Shown piece after piece: positions 36,187 to 44,500 of a DNA stretch of 64,000 nucleotides. The position numbers and the translations under genes are program-made. The stretch is from Actinomycetes bacterium. Lineage in GTDB: Bacteria > Actinomycetota > Actinomycetes > Mycobacteriales > Mycobacteriaceae. Position 1 is the stretch's first letter. Each line of letters starts with the position of its first letter. Location of the stretch: assembly GCA_023418505.1 (NCBI GenBank), contig JAEZZR010000002.1:1-64000 (forward strand). Direction: 5' to 3'. Below the pieces are notes generated by a model. That model ran no database searches, was not told where the DNA came from, and saw only the letters and a list, made by a program, of their open reading frames with translations.

Positions 36187-37299
36187 ATGACTACCCTGAA
36201 GTTTCAATATTTCCCCGATGATTCCCTGGTGGGGTACGCGAGGGATATCGAAACTTATCTTTATATCGCACCAGTACAGGACCATCATGCGAAGCGCTTG
36301 CATCGAATGGAGCGGCTGGGCACTGGTGGTTTCAAAGCTGAGATCGAGGTACCCGATGACGCGGTAGGTTCTTTCGTCATCGCGCCAGTTTCTCAGGCGG
36401 TAGCCGGCGACATAGAAAATGCCACTGATACCCGTATTCGCTGGCGACTGTTAAGCAAACACGTACTTTCGTGCCAGGATCCTGGTGTCTCGGTGACGCC
36501 CGAAGCTGTTATCTATCCGCCAGAGTTTGATTCTGAATCTGGCCGTATTTTTATGCCGGAAGCTCCGGCGCGCCCTGGTTGGCCGGACACGAAGAGTGCT
36601 GTTGGGCGGGGGATTCAAGATTTGTGGAAAGAACAGCTAATTGACAACCGACCGGTGTGGCTTGCGGGATCTGATACTGCAAGCCACCTACTAATTCTTT
36701 TTGATGCGCAGCAATGGATTCGCACTCCCCTGCCGGCGGTGTTAGAACGACTTCACCGGGGAGGCGAACTGCCAGAAATGCGGATTGTAGCGGTTGATAC
36801 TGCAAGCAACCGGCTAGAAGACCTTGGCTGCTCTGAAAGCTTTGCTGATTGGGTGGTAGGGGAACTGCTTGATCATTTCCCTGGGTTCCCGGCGAATCGG
36901 GTGGTTGCCGCTGGCCAAAGTTTAGGAGGATTGACCGCAACTAATATCGCGCGCTTATACCCGGATCGCATATCCCGTGTGGTTGGAAATTCCGCTAGTT
37001 TTTGGTGGCCAGAAAAGAACGGCCCTGCTGGTGGTGCAATGCTGCATCTTTTGAATGATGGCGCAGGTTCACGTGATCTCGTGGAAAACCAGGTGAAGTT
37101 TTATTTCTCTGCCGGCACCGCTGAAGGCGGTAGTGCTGAGCCCACAATGGTGGATCACATGAACACCATTGCTACCGCATTAGAGCACAACGGAATTGCG
37201 GTAAAAGCCGAGGTTTCTACCGCAGCTCATGAAATGGCGGCTTGGGAAGGTGCGCTAACCCGCGGGTTGCTTTGGCATTTTGGAAAGCAAGAAAGTTGA
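36187..37299 (+). CDS. Enterochelin/siderophore esterase family hydrolase (Fes-like)
   Basis: 370 aa. Cytoplasmic alpha/beta-hydrolase that opens ferric siderophore esters to free iron. An N-terminal immunoglobulin-like Fes domain (about 1-110) is followed by the catalytic domain with LILFDAQQWIRTPLPAVLERLHRGGELP (family core), nucleophile VVAAGQSLGGLTATNIARLYPDRISRVVGNSASFWWP (Ser about 242) and the C-terminal STAAHEMAAWEGALTRGL carrying the catalytic His. No siderophore transport genes are adjacent, so which siderophore it serves is unknown. It borders the accessory block to the right. Confidence 0.85.
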   Translation: MTTLKFQYFPDDSLVGYARDIETYLYIAPVQDHHAKRLHRMERLGTGGFKAEIEVPDDAVGSFVIAPVSQAVAGDIENATDTRIRWRLLSKHVLSCQDPGVSVTPEAVIYPPEFDSESGRIFMPEAPARPGWPDTKSAVGRGIQDLWKEQLIDNRPVWLAGSDTASHLLILFDAQQWIRTPLPAVLERLHRGGELPEMRIVAVDTASNRLEDLGCSESFADWVVGELLDHFPGFPANRVVAAGQSLGGLTATNIARLYPDRISRVVGNSASFWWPEKNGPAGGAMLHLLNDGAGSRDLVENQVKFYFSAGTAEGGSAEPTMVDHMNTIATALEHNGIAVKAEVSTAAHEMAAWEGALTRGLLWHFGKQES

Positions 37300-37364
37300 G
37301 CCCGCGGGGTGATCATCCGTCGTTAGCCATTTTGGCTATGTGCAGATCCTAGTGCTGAGAGCTG

Positions 37365-38081
37365 TCATAGATGACCTATGAAACGTCCCCAAACATCATA
37401 TCTATCATCATCGTTGTAACCGTCCATTTCATCTTCGTCATCTTGATTGTCGTAATAACCAGAGGCTTCGATGGGCACTGTCACTTGGTCGTAGATTTCG
37501 ATCTCTCGTATCTGCATCAGAATCTGCCTCATTCGCATGGACTGCATTCCTAGTGGCACTTCCAGTCGATCCCACATCGGCTGGTATTCGTCTACCTGCT
37601 TCTGGTAGTTGTTGCGGATCACGCTCCAGATCTCGGCGCGTGTCTTTTCGCAAGCTTCGTCGGTGGTTGGCTGATTCGTTGCTTCGTGCAAGCACTGGAT
37701 CATGTGCAGGCTCAGAGAGTTCTTGTCCAGGTTCGGCGGGTTGTACTCGTCGATGTTCCTGCCCTGCATCCGCCACTGGTGTTTCATTCCTGTGGGGTGG
37801 TAGATCCGACTGTGGAGCACTTCTTTCATCTGGTCGATTTCGATGGTCTCCCACATGATCCTCTCTGCGTCCTCGTCCCAGTCCATCGGAAGCCCCTCCG
37901 GGGTTAGCGGTTTGCCCTCCGCTTTCGCTAGTTCCGTCCAGTCCTGTCTGGCTATGTCCAATTGGCCGTAGACGTTGTTTCCGATTTCCGTCGCCCACAT
38001 CGTTATGTCCGCTGGCGACATGTCCCCCATCAGTCGTCCGGTTTCCTGGATGAACTCCAGTGTTAGAGGTAAATGCTTCAT
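37365..38081 (-). CDS. Orphan hypothetical protein (accessory)
   Basis: 238 aa from ATG 38081, supported by AAGGAG 7 nt upstream (an upstream in-frame start is unlikely). No family is recognised. It is soluble, rich in Met, Trp, Asp, Glu and Gln, largely helical, and ends in a very acidic tail (YDNQDDEDEMDGYNDDDRYDVWGRF). Composition and lack of neighbours set it apart from the housekeeping genes. It begins the accessory block and converges on the Fes-like gene. It could be phage- or element-encoded; nothing in the sequence defines a function. Confidence 0.7.
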   Translation of the reverse strand: MKHLPLTLEFIQETGRLMGDMSPADITMWATEIGNNVYGQLDIARQDWTELAKAEGKPLTPEGLPMDWDEDAERIMWETIEIDQMKEVLHSRIYHPTGMKHQWRMQGRNIDEYNPPNLDKNSLSLHMIQCLHEATNQPTTDEACEKTRAEIWSVIRNNYQKQVDEYQPMWDRLEVPLGMQSMRMRQILMQIREIEIYDQVTVPIEASGYYDNQDDEDEMDGYNDDDRYDVWGRFIGHL

Positions 38082-38493
38082 TGGGTTTCTCCTTCGAGTA
38101 GAGGATGGACTTATCAATTACGGACTGTTCCAAGAATCGAAACGATTAGCTGGGACACTTACCGATGACCATGACACCGCGGGGTAACACAATCACATAT
38201 TTAATACTTTACTTCAAAATCATAGCATGCTTTGCCTACCCTGTTTTTATTGTCCCGCGGGCAGTTCGAAAAAAACCGAAGCCAATGAAAATCTCCTGCT
38301 GGGGGCGCATTTCTCAGAGACAAATCACCATGCACCCCGGCAGTTAAGCCACCAATCTCTACGGCTACTTCCCCCAGTTACCACCACGATCTTGGCACAA
38401 CGAAACAGCACCGGTTTAAATCCGGGTGACATGAAACACTATGGCCGAATGAAACGGTGAGAATCCCTCACCACCGACATGAAAGGCCAGATC
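38082..38493. other. AT-rich intergenic stretch in the accessory block
   Basis: No convincing gene. It holds the promoter region of the orphan gene and, at 38456-38472, a 6-bp stem GGTGAG/CTCACC directly before the ribosome-binding site of the next gene. Sequence is AT-richer than the surrounding core genome. Confidence 0.5.
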
Positions 38494-38829
38494 ATGACCG
38501 AGATGTTACTCAGCGGAGGCTTCTGGGGAGCGCTCTTTTGGATTCTTGCGGCGGGAACTATCTTCACCGCCTGGCAAACTCGAACCAATGTGTTCACTTT
38601 CCTCGTCTCAGTTCCGATCCGGCTCATCGGACTGGGATTGTGTTGGTTCATGTTGATGTTCTTCGGAGCTTCATGCGCAACTATGGCAAAGGACTACGAC
38701 GAGCGTGTTACTGAACGAGAACAGTCAAACCTAAAAAGCATCGTTCGCTTCGACTTGAACGTGCATGACATCTTGGAACACTCCCAGCGCGTCAACGAGC
38801 CAGATTTAGCCGAATCGCCATCCGACTAG
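38494..38829 (+). CDS. Small membrane protein (accessory)
   Basis: 111 aa from ATG 38494, with GAAAGG 8 nt upstream; an ATG 15 nt earlier is possible. Two membrane helices near residues 4-23 (LLSGGFWGALFWILAAGTIF) and 30-55 (FTFLVSVPIRLIGLGLCWFMLMFFGAS) are followed by a soluble, charged C-terminus (about 56-111). No family recognised. It is flanked by a pentapeptide-repeat remnant and other small membrane ORFs, so it belongs to the accessory block. Confidence 0.55.
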   Translation: MTEMLLSGGFWGALFWILAAGTIFTAWQTRTNVFTFLVSVPIRLIGLGLCWFMLMFFGASCATMAKDYDERVTEREQSNLKSIVRFDLNVHDILEHSQRVNEPDLAESPSD

Positions 38830-38830
38830 A

Positions 38831-39058
38831 TCAATCCTCGAGTTCCCCGCTATGCATGCCAACGGAAGCGGTATCCAAACCTACGCTGTTCCGAAACTGC
38901 TCTGGATCACCGTAGATCGGCAATAAGCTGGCGTGCCCGAAATTTGCGCCGTCAAGGATGCTGCCCCGAAGGTCAACTACATTGAGAAAAGTGTCTTCCA
39001 CAGCCCGCATCAGACAAATCAAAATTCGAAAAGTCGTGGCCTCGCAGATTATTACCAC
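38831..39058 (-). pseudogene. Frameshifted pentapeptide-repeat protein remnant
   Basis: In the minus strand one frame reads RGNNLRGHDFSNFDLSDAG then hits a stop, and the next frame continues TFLNVVDLRGSILDGANFGHASLLPIYGD; both are pentapeptide repeats of the A(D/N)LXX type, so a single indel near 39001 splits the gene. Upstream stops (TAG at about 39064) also truncate the start. The second frame runs to TGA at 38831. Pentapeptide-repeat proteins form beta-helices; some mimic DNA and protect gyrase. This copy is almost certainly non-functional. Confidence 0.65.
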
Positions 39059-39140
39059 GTAGCTAACGACGTGCGGTTCGAGACACTTCTCTCTACATCT
39101 TTTCCTACAAGCAATCGGATTATTCAGCTAACAATGCGAA

Positions 39141-39281
39141 ATGAGTAAGAAATGCGCTAGAACTCGCCAGCAGACTGTTGAAAGCGGAAGTGTAGATGAA
39201 ACGCCGGGAATTTTCTCCTGGTTGATCCTTGCCATATCTGCTGTTCTTTGCCCATATGGCACTACGGTTTCACCATCGTAG
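39141..39281 (+). CDS. Possible 46-aa single-pass membrane peptide
   Basis: ATG 39141 to TAG: MSKKCARTRQQTVESGS then a hydrophobic span GIFSWLILAISAVLCPYG, a plausible basic N-terminus plus membrane helix. No ribosome-binding site and no recognised family. It could be a chance ORF in the gap between the remnant and the next small membrane gene. Confidence 0.25.
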   Translation: MSKKCARTRQQTVESGSVDETPGIFSWLILAISAVLCPYGTTVSPS

Positions 39282-39297
39282 AAACTGGCTCAGGTGA

Positions 39298-39471
39298 TTA
39301 TTTTTCACGGCTGGTGAAACTGGGATACAGCAAATAGACCAAGCCAGCAGCTGCTACAGAAATGATCACTGTAACGGCAGCCCCCTGGTTCGAGTCAAAA
39401 CCATCAAACATAATCCCGACAATCAACCACACGACCATGAAAGTCATCAAAGCTGTGAAATAACGTGTCAT
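39298..39471 (-). CDS. Small two-helix membrane protein (accessory)
   Basis: 57 aa from ATG 39471, supported by GAAAGGA 6 nt upstream (a longer in-frame start 36 nt upstream lacks support). Two membrane helices (YFTALMTFMVVWLIVGIMF and AAVTVIISVAAAGLVYLLY) are joined by DGFDSNQG, and a short basic tail ends it. Small two-helix proteins are common next to replication genes of integrative elements and as superinfection or toxin-like products, but no family is recognised. Confidence 0.55.
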   Translation of the reverse strand: MTRYFTALMTFMVVWLIVGIMFDGFDSNQGAAVTVIISVAAAGLVYLLYPSFTSREK

Positions 39472-39528
39472 CAGAGTCCTTTCAGAGCTACAAATTAGTT
39501 TTGACACTAACTCTAACCTGCCCCTCGA

Positions 39529-40563
39529 TCACCTATAACCGACTATGGAGGAAGTCCCCGATTCACATTCAAGAACTGAGAGTACCAATTTGGTGGCAGA
39601 GCCAGGATTCGCCCTAAATCCTGGCAGGTAGTGAATTTGGGTTGGCAGACTACGGGCGTTGAGTGTGCGCTGAATCGCTTTGGCCGTCCAACCGGCGTTT
39701 AGCCGTGTGCGCAACTCGCCGGCGATGTTGGGGACTTCCGTCGGGGGTATGTCGCGCATTGGTGCCGGCAGGCACGTGTGGATCAGTTTCCAGTCCGCCG
39801 GGGTTGGTGTGTGAGCGTCCTTGGGTTGGCTCACCTGACCGTCGCCACCGTCCGCCCGTGTCGTGTCGGTAGCGTCGTTGGCTGGCGAGTCGGCTTTAGC
39901 CGGGCGAGCCTGCCGTGGCTTCGATTGTGAGTTTTGTTTTTCCTTCCCGCCCTGCCCCTCGGAGGAGGTGGTGATTTCCCGGCCTTGTGGTGGATTGTCT
40001 GGGAGGGATGGAGGGAGGGAAGGGTTGATAGTTCTTTGATCTTTATATGGGGTGACACCAGTGTCAGTCTCATAAGGGGGTGTTTTGTCACCCTCATAAC
40101 CTGTTTTCACTGTTTTCGACTTTGAGAGTGACATTTTGTCACCCTGAGCCTGACCAGGGGTTTTAGTGGGCGTTTTTGAGGGTGCCAATTTGTCACCCTC
40201 ATGATTTCCTTGGTCGAGATAAACCCCGGCGAGCATGTCTGGCAGGTTGAGTACGTAGAGATTTGTGGCTTGGCGACGCCGGCCGTCGTAGCCGTATTGA
40301 CTACGGGCGTGGACTTCAATGAGGCCTAGATTTTCTAGTTCGCGGATTTGCCGGATGATGGTGCGCTGACTTTGGCAGGTGCGTTTAGCGAGTTCTTTGA
40401 TTGATGGCCAGCATTCGGCTTTACCGTCGAGGCGTGGGACTTTTTCGCCGTTGACGACTGTGGCGCGTTCTGCTCGGTCGGCGAGCATGATGAGGACGAA
40501 TTTGGTGGAGGGTTTGAGGTTGTCAACGCGGTCGGCGCAGATACCCATTTCTACGAAGCCCAT
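39529..40563 (-). CDS. Replication-initiator-like winged-helix protein
   Basis: 344 aa. The N-terminus (about residues 10-90) is a winged helix-turn-helix: LKPSTKFVLIMLADRAE, CWPSIKELAKRTCQSQRTIIRQIRELENLGLIEV and GRRRQATNLYVLN, as in replication initiators and helix-turn-helix proteins of actinobacterial plasmids and phage-like elements. A long Pro/Ser/Thr/Gln-rich linker (about 120-245) precedes a short C-terminal helical domain (about 245-330, IAGELRTRLNAGWTAKAIQRTLNARSL). The last 25 residues are encoded by the copy of the tRNA attachment repeat at 39551-39610. AGAAAG precedes the ATG. Rep role is inferred. Confidence 0.6.
   Translation of the reverse strand: MGFVEMGICADRVDNLKPSTKFVLIMLADRAERATVVNGEKVPRLDGKAECWPSIKELAKRTCQSQRTIIRQIRELENLGLIEVHARSQYGYDGRRRQATNLYVLNLPDMLAGVYLDQGNHEGDKLAPSKTPTKTPGQAQGDKMSLSKSKTVKTGYEGDKTPPYETDTGVTPYKDQRTINPSLPPSLPDNPPQGREITTSSEGQGGKEKQNSQSKPRQARPAKADSPANDATDTTRADGGDGQVSQPKDAHTPTPADWKLIHTCLPAPMRDIPPTEVPNIAGELRTRLNAGWTAKAIQRTLNARSLPTQIHYLPGFRANPGSATKLVLSVLECESGTSSIVGYR
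39551..39610. repeat. Degenerate copy of the initiator-tRNA 3' end (att-like, left)
   Basis: Ungapped, 46 of 60 bases match 41317-41376, the region spanning the last tRNA-Met bases and its downstream flank (shared blocks GAAG, CCCCGATTC, TTGGTGGC and CAGGATTC). It lies inside the 3' end of the Rep-like gene. The two copies bracket a module of about 1.77 kb. Likely attachment-site duplication; core crossover not defined. Confidence 0.65.
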
Positions 40564-40768
40564 GATCTTTTTTTCTTTCTAGTTTTTTTTTGGTTGTTAG
40601 TGGTTGCGGTTAGTTACACAGGGGCGATAAACTGGGTGTCGCCCTCATCTCTAGGCGATTCCGTCTCGAGGTGTGTGTAAGCCCTTTTGAGGCGCTTGTT
40701 GAGTAAAAAGGTTTCGGCTTTTTCCCGCTGGTATCCCCCACCGGCGGGTTTTTTCTTTTCTCTGCCTT
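40564..40768. other. Spacer between Rep-like and HTH genes
   Basis: No gene visible. It contains a GC-rich imperfect palindrome CCCACCGGCGGG followed by T-run on the plus strand (about 40738-40756), which could act as a terminator on that strand, though no plus-strand gene precedes it. Confidence 0.4.
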
Positions 40769-40975
40769 TCACGCGGCACCGCCCATAAGTTCGCGCACAG
40801 TCGAGGCTGGAATTTGCCAGTGGCCACCGGGCATTTGGACTACACCGGCAAGTTTTCCGGCACGAATCCACTTACGAACAGTTGCTGGGGCAGGCGAACC
40901 TGGAAGCAGTTCGGCAGCTTCACTCGGCGACAGCCAGTCCTTAACCGGCTGTTCGTTCCATTTCGTTTCACTCAT
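40769..40975 (-). CDS. Small helix-turn-helix protein (excisionase-like)
   Basis: 68 aa. WLSPSEAAELLPGSPAPATVRKWIRAGKLAGVVQMPGGHWQIPASTVREL is a MerR/excisionase-type winged HTH covering nearly the whole protein; the GGHWQIP beta-hairpin is characteristic. Such small proteins act as excisionases (directionality factors) or regulators in integrative elements. It is divergent from the repressor-like gene at 41074, sharing a 98-bp spacer. No integrase is found nearby for it to serve. Confidence 0.7.
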   Translation of the reverse strand: MSETKWNEQPVKDWLSPSEAAELLPGSPAPATVRKWIRAGKLAGVVQMPGGHWQIPASTVRELMGGAA

Positions 40976-41073
40976 GCCTTTAGTTTTGCAGAGCGCTGTT
41001 CATTACGCAAGGATACGGCTGTACCTTTTTAGACCGCTTGCGAACATTCGGCGCGCCCGTTACGCTATGAACC

Positions 41074-41400
41074 ATGAGTACCAAAAGAGCACATTTTACG
41101 GCCGATGAAGCTATCGGGATCACCGTCAACCAACTCATGTTCTTAAATCGCGTCACGCGAAAGGAACTAGGTTCTTCAATTGGTATTTCTGGACCCGCCA
41201 TGGGCAAGAAAATTCGTGGCGAGAACGGATGGAGCATCACCGACCTATTCGGCGTTGCCGAGTTCTTCGGCATTAGTGTTGTAGACCTACTCCCCCGCCG
41301 GGTACCGCAAACGCAAGAAGCCCCCGATTCGCAAAAGCGAACCGAGGGTTCCAACTTGGTGGCGGGGGCAGGATTCGAACCTACGACCTCTGGGTTATGA
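41074..41400 (+). CDS. Helix-turn-helix (XRE-like) regulator reading into the tRNA
   Basis: 108 aa. The HTH core is about residues 20-65 (LMFLNRVTRKELGSSIGISGPAMGKKIRGENGWSITDLFGVAEFFGISVVDLLP), typical of Cro/cI-like repressors in phage elements. The last 15 residues (LVAGAGFEPTTSGL) are a translation across the reverse complement of the tRNA-Met gene, so the 3' end is encoded by the attachment site. A TACGCT box stands 7 nt before the ATG (leaderless). Probably the element's repressor, divergent from the excisionase-like gene. Confidence 0.7.
   Translation: MSTKRAHFTADEAIGITVNQLMFLNRVTRKELGSSIGISGPAMGKKIRGENGWSITDLFGVAEFFGISVVDLLPRRVPQTQEAPDSQKRTEGSNLVAGAGFEPTTSGL
41317..41376. repeat. Right copy of the att-like repeat at tRNA-Met
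   Basis: Overlaps the 3' end and immediate flank of the initiator tRNA gene. It matches 39551-39610 at 46 of 60 bases without gaps. It includes a small hairpin TTCGC-AAAA-GCGAA (41328-41341). Confidence 0.65.
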
Positions 41401-41433
41401 GCCCAGCGAGCTACCGAGCTGCTCCACCCCGCG
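41357..41433 (-). tRNA. Initiator tRNA-Met (CAU)
   Basis: 77 nt including an encoded CCA. The anticodon stem CTGGG/CCCAG has the three G-C pairs typical of initiator tRNA, the loop CTCATAA gives anticodon CAU, and the first acceptor pair is a C1 x C72 mismatch (most bacterial initiators have C1 x A72). D-stem GAGC/GCTC has the A11-U24 pair of initiators. Its 3' end is part of a repeat also found at 39551. Confidence 0.93.
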
Positions 41434-41536
41434 TCAACCATCAACCTTTTACAGTTGAGGTACCGGGCTAGCCGTTTCCGGCCAACGGATGACTAATTTA
41501 CATCCAATGCCCACAGATGGCAAATCTGCAGTTCAC

Positions 41537-41564
41537 AAGGGACGCCGTCACTTCGGCGTCCCTT
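41537..41564 (-). terminator. Hairpin, likely terminator of the UPF0182 gene
   Basis: An 11-bp perfect stem (AAGGGACGCCG/CGGCGTCCCTT, loop 6 nt) lies about 20 bp past the minus-strand stop. The U-run is weak on the minus strand; on the plus strand it is followed by TTTTAG. Probably a bidirectional hairpin terminator. Confidence 0.6.
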
Positions 41565-41582
41565 TTAGCTATGGCCTAAAAC

Positions 41583-44500
41583 CTACTGGCCATTTGCTCG
41601 CTGATAATCAGCAGCAGCTCGGTCTAGATCAGCTAATGCCTGACCTTGTGCTGCATAATCCCCATCCTTTTGCGCTTGCTCAAGCCGCTGCAGCGCCGAC
41701 GAAATTCGGCCAGCTGCTTCATCGCGGGCAGCCACATCTACCTGACCACGCGAATCGGAATCGCGATCCGAATCACCGCTAGCGGCAGCGCCTGCAGCTC
41801 CAGCAGTAGTTTCTTCGTCGTCAGCCTGCTCTTCCCGGCTCACATCCTCGCCTGCAACCTTCGTAGTTGCCGCAGGGTCGATGCCCACCTGAGACAGAGC
41901 CTCGCCCACAGTAGCGCCGTAGCCTACCTCACCGCGGTAGCTAACCAGCACGCGCAGCAGCTTCGGGAACGCCGTTTCCTGGTTCTTGCGCTGAGTGTAA
42001 ACAGGCTCGACGTAAAGGATTTCGCCGTCGCCGACAGGAAGCGTCAGCAGGTTACCGTTGGTCACCACGTTGGTGCCCTCTAAGAGGGTGCGGTCCTGGG
42101 CAACTTCATCGGCAGACATCATCGTGTCCTGCGCCTGCTTAGGCCCAAGTGTTTGAGTATTCGTTGGTAGCGCACGAATCGTGATGTCACCGAAGGTTTC
42201 TGGATCAGACGACACACTCATGTGAGCAGACAAGAACTCGCGCTCCAGGCCACGGAAAGCCGAAATCAACTGGAAGCTAGCCTCACCGGTATGCGGATCA
42301 CTTGCCACCACATAGTAAGGAGGCTGCGATAGACCGCGATCTTCCGGAGCGGTTGGGTCCTGCGGTACCGACCAGAAAGCGTCGTTAGCGAAGAACGTAC
42401 CTGGGTCAGAGACATGGTACTTCGTCATCAACTCGCGCTGTACCTTGAACAAATCCTCTGGGTAACGCAGGTGCGACATCAGTTCATCGCTGATCTCGGA
42501 CTTCGGCTTCACCACATCAGGGAACACGCCGCGCCACGTCTTCAGCACCGGATCCTGTTCGTCGAACTCGTAGATGTCCACGGTGCCGTCGTAGGCATCC
42601 ACAGTAGCCTTCACCGAGTTGCGGATGTAACTTACCTGCTCGTTCGGCAAAGGACGTGGCGTGCCATCAGGGTTCAAAGAATCCTGGGTGGTTTCCGTGA
42701 GGCTGGTGCGCTCCGAGTAAGGCATCCGAGCCAAAGTGGTGTAGCCGTCGACGATCCACTTGATGCGCCCGTCGATAACGGCTGGATAGGTCTTGGTATC
42801 CGTCGTCAGCCAAGGAGCTACCTTCTGTACGCGGTCGCGTGGGTCACGGTTGTAGATAATCTTCGAGCCGTCACCAATACGGTCGGTGAGCAGGATGTTG
42901 AGTTCCTGGTAGCGGGCAGCGTACATCGCACGGCTGAAGATGTTGCCGATGTTGACGCCGCCGGTGCCGTCGTAAGTGAAGTTACGGCCGTCGGCGTCGT
43001 ATTCGTAATCGCGTCCGTCGCCGTTATCGCCCACAATTGCGTAATCCGCATCCGAATTCGCAATCACCGGCCCGAAGTAGGTGCGTGGCTGTTCCAGATC
43101 CAAGTTCATGCCGTTTGGATCCTCGGATTCAAACAGATCTGCCACCGTGTACAGCGGGTAGCCACCGCGGGTGGAACCGGAATCGGCAGCCACCTCGTCG
43201 ACCTTGTTTGCAGGGGCGGCCACGAAACCATTGCCGTGGGTATAAACGGTATGGCGGTTAATCCAGTCCTGCTGGTTGCCCTGCAGAGTCTGTGGGTTTA
43301 GCTCGCGGGCTGCAACCACGAAATCGCGCAATTCGCCATCAACTTCGTAGCGATCCATCGCCAGCACATCAGGGAAGCCGTAGAAGTTCTTCAGCTGACG
43401 CTGCTGGGTGAAAGTGCGTGGCAATACCTCTGGGTCGAGGATACGAATATTAGCCAGCGTGGCGGTGTCTGCTGCAATAGCTTCGGCGCCTTCTTCGATG
43501 GCTTCTTCGTCTTCTTCCTCTTCTGCCGGCACACCCCAATTACGGATGATGTCTACCTTGTCTTCGCCCAAACCGTAGTGGTACCGGGTGGACTCGATGT
43601 TGCGCGCGATGTACTCGCGTTCCTTGGTGGCACGGTTCGGATCCACAGAGAACTGCTCTACGGCCAGTGGCCAAGCCACACCAATCGCACCGGCAGATAC
43701 CAGCATCAGCACGGTGGCCATTGCAGGGATGGCCAAGTTCTTCAAGAAGATAGCTGCGAAGAACGCTGCAGCCACCACCAACGCGATCAACAGCAACACG
43801 ATCTTAGCTGGCAACAGCGCATTGATATCGGTGTAAGACGCACCGGTGAACGTATTCTGCCGGTTATTCAGCAGCTCGTAGCGATCCAACCAGTAAGACA
43901 CCGCTTTCAGCAGCATGAAAATACCGGCCCACGTTGCCAGCTGCATGCGTGCCGCGCCGGAGACAAACGTCTTCTGCCCCGCGGTTGGGTTGCCAGCGCG
44001 AATGCCACCCAGCAAGTAGTGGGTGATCAACGACAGCAAGAACGCAATAATTACTGCGAACACCGCAGAATTAGCGATAAATACCCACAGTGGCAATTCG
44101 AAGGCGTAAAACCCTAGATCCTTGCCATACTGCGGATCGGTCTGGCCGAACTCCTGGCTGTTCAAGAACATCTGGACAGAACGCCAATTCGCCTGCCCCA
44201 CCAAGCCGCCGAGGAAGCCGAAACCAATGGGCACAGCTAGCTGTACCGGACGCACACCGGATTCAGCCATCTTGCGGTAGATCACCTGTGGCGAGTTCGG
44301 GTCATTCTGGCCGATGAACTCCGGCCGCGCCCGCCACGCCCAATACATTGCAAACCACACAATGGCACCCAGCACCAGCGCGCTGAGCACGAACATGACG
44401 ATTCGGGTGATCCACTGGGTGGTGAACACACCGCGGTAATCAACTTCACCGAACCACTTGAAGTCTGCGTAAAGATTCACCAAAATCGGCGCCAGAAAAG

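Noticed and set aside
37300..37312. Match CGCGGGGTG to the 5' end of the initiator tRNA as a left attachment site
   Set aside because: Only nine bases match and the position is at the tRNA 5' end side, not the 3' end where integration occurs; the 60-bp match at 39551 is far stronger.
37438..38133. 231-aa open frame antiparallel-overlapping the orphan gene in another frame
   Set aside because: It overlaps the well-supported orphan gene, has no ribosome-binding site and reads as Arg/Gly/Pro-rich low complexity.
38165..38347. 60-aa frame in the AT-rich gap
   Set aside because: No ribosome-binding site, no conservation evidence; composition fits random sequence.
40614..40871. 85-aa frame overlapping the excisionase-like gene
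   Set aside because: It overlaps a recognisable HTH gene in another frame and has no protein-like features.
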